From positions 1 through 5,743 of the forward strand of contig JARIHM010000041.1 of NCBI GenBank assembly GCA_029288275.1: a stretch of 5,743 bases of DNA, given 5' to 3'. Below are positions 4,915 to 5,743 of the stretch, piece by piece. Every line of letters starts with the position of its first letter. Positions within the stretch are counted from its first letter, which is position 1. This stretch comes from Candidatus Saccharimonadota bacterium. Its GTDB lineage: Bacteria > Patescibacteriota > Saccharimonadia > UBA4664. The notes beneath the pieces are model-generated. The model saw nothing but the letters and a program-made list of their open reading frames with translations. It did not search any database and was not told the origin of the DNA. Made by a program: the position numbers and the translations under genes.

Positions 4915-5743
4915 TATTCGGCCCTCATTACTTCTGCTGGACGAACCTTGGCAATCAGCCAGGCAGGAATGGCACTGCCTAGCACGGCGATCACCACGGC
5001 GGCGCCTAGGCCATACAACAGGACATCATAGCCCACGATAGTGTGCAGATTATTGATGGCCCCACGCGCACCGGCAATGGCACCGCCCACCACTCGACCA
5101 AAACCGCGACCGGGAGCTCCAATGCCGCCATCGCCGGCATTGGAGGTGAGCAGTAGTTTAAGCACGGGGTTGCTCAGCAGAATGCCGGCCGCTACTCCCA
5201 CTACCGCGCCCATCAAGGTCAGCGTTAGTGATTCCACGATGAATTGCAGCATGATCTTGGCGTTAGACGAACCAATGGCCTTGAGCACGCCGATCTCGCG
5301 CCGGCGCTCGCGCACAATCATTAGCATGGTCAAGAAGATGATAACCGCACCGGCCACCAGCGAGCCGATCAGGCTGTAAAGCGCAATAGTCTGAATGTTT
5401 TCCAGCGGCGCCAGCGCTTGTTGCGAGCTGTCCTGAGCCGACACCACATCGGCCGCATCGCCCAGCTTGGCTGACAGCGCCGCGGTGGTGCTGGCCATAT
5501 TGGTAATCGAATCGACCTGCACCACCACCGAGGTAATATCACCCGGCTGCTGGCTCAAACGCTGTACCGTTGGCAAAGGCATCACCAAACCGGCGTTGGC
5601 AAACTGATTACCAGCGTCAAAGATACCGGCCACGGTAACGGTGGCGCCATAGGCCGTGAAGGTGCTCCCCACTGCAAGGTTATTCTTGGCCGCCAAGGCC
5701 GTGCCCACCAGAGCTACGTTGGCATCTTTGGTGCCATCAAAAC
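4914..5743 (-). CDS. ABC transporter permease, MacB/FtsX-type, 5' end outside window
   Basis: The last 275 residues are present and the frame is open to the window edge; a GTG near the edge is an internal codon. Numbering from the first whole codon, residues 1-110 belong to the extracytoplasmic MacB-type core domain (TVAGIFDAGN, VMPLPTVQRL). Then come a membrane helix (119-142), the cytosolic coupling segment VRERRREIGVLKAIG (143-157) that defines FtsX permeases, a second helix (167-190), an unusually Gly-rich loop (about 191-236) and a last helix (239-263) ending IAKVRPAEVMRAE. The missing upstream part should hold the first helix and the rest of the outer domain. It pairs with the ATPase immediately downstream, the stop and start sharing one base. 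The pair would form a mechanotransducing exporter in the cytoplasmic membrane. Substrate is unknown. The Gly-rich loop is the main departure from a standard FtsX layout. Confidence 0.93.
   Translation of the reverse strand, partial: FDGTKDANVALVGTALAAKNNLAVGSTFTAYGATVTVAGIFDAGNQFANAGLVMPLPTVQRLSQQPGDITSVVVQVDSITNMASTTAALSAKLGDAADVVSAQDSSQQALAPLENIQTIALYSLIGSLVAGAVIIFLTMLMIVRERRREIGVLKAIGSSNAKIMLQFIVESLTLTLMGAVVGVAAGILLSNPVLKLLLTSNAGDGGIGAPGRGFGRVVGGAIAGARGAINNLHTIVGYDVLLYGLGAAVVIAVLGSAIPAWLIAKVRPAEVMRAE
4922..4926 (-). promoter_or_regulatory. Shine-Dalgarno (GAGGG) of the ABC ATPase
   Basis: GAGGG stands 7 nt before the ATPase ATG, inside the last codons of the permease, and supports the TAATG coupled start. 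Confidence 0.6.
5117..5145. repeat. Perfect 11-bp inverted repeat inside the permease gene
   Basis: The arms CTCCAATGCCG (5117-5127) and CGGCATTGGAG (5135-5145) are exact reverse complements around a 7-nt loop (CCATCGC). The element lies in the stretch coding the Gly-rich loop of the permease. With no U-tract after it on either strand it is not a terminator; it could be a hairpin in the mRNA or the scar of a small insertion. Confidence 0.75.

Overview
Bacterial DNA, moderately GC-rich by eye inside the genes and AT-rich in the short gaps. It uses ordinary stops: two genes end in TGA and no long frame is interrupted by TGA, which argues against recoded-TGA lineages such as Gracilibacteria. Coding is dense, with stop/start overlaps and few introns of non-coding sequence between genes. 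The style of the MacB-like ABC pair (FxSYNLVPNLTALENV-type ATPase, permease with a Gly-rich loop before its last helix) recalls Saccharibacteria/Patescibacteria to me, but this is a tentative impression and no marker gene is present. The first 39 bases are not genomic: they are an untrimmed Illumina Nextera read-1 adapter.

Layout from left to right: adapter (7-39, preceded by what may be index bases); the 3' end of an Nramp-type metal transporter on the + strand (to 203); then everything else lies on the - strand. A small Ala/Glu-rich coiled-coil protein (200-442) meets the Nramp gene tail to tail, the two stop codons sharing one CTAG. A short AT-rich gap follows, then a strong - strand intrinsic terminator (508-548). 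To its right, read right to left in transcription order, are: ABC permease (5743 to 4914, 5' end outside the window), ABC ATPase (4914-4228), GNAT acetyltransferase (4154-3657), exported secretory-lipase-like alpha/beta hydrolase (3685-2354), 14-helix DHA2 drug exporter (2357-1020), and two tandem small Cys/His-rich proteins (998-801 and 771-559), ending at the terminator.

The - strand genes look like one long transcription unit or two nested ones: permease and ATPase overlap by 1 nt (TAATG), GNAT and lipase by 29 nt, lipase and exporter by 4 nt (ATGA). Only a 73-nt gap with no terminator separates the ATPase from GNAT. The theme is envelope transport: an ABC exporter-like pair, an exported lipase, a drug/proton antiporter, and a divalent-metal importer next door.

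The most novel item is the pair of unrecognised 65- and 70-residue proteins. They share an exactly spaced eight-ligand Cys/His pattern but little other sequence, so they are diverged tandem paralogues that probably bind zinc. Each has a -10-like hexamer 6-7 nt before its ATG and no Shine-Dalgarno, hinting at leaderless expression.
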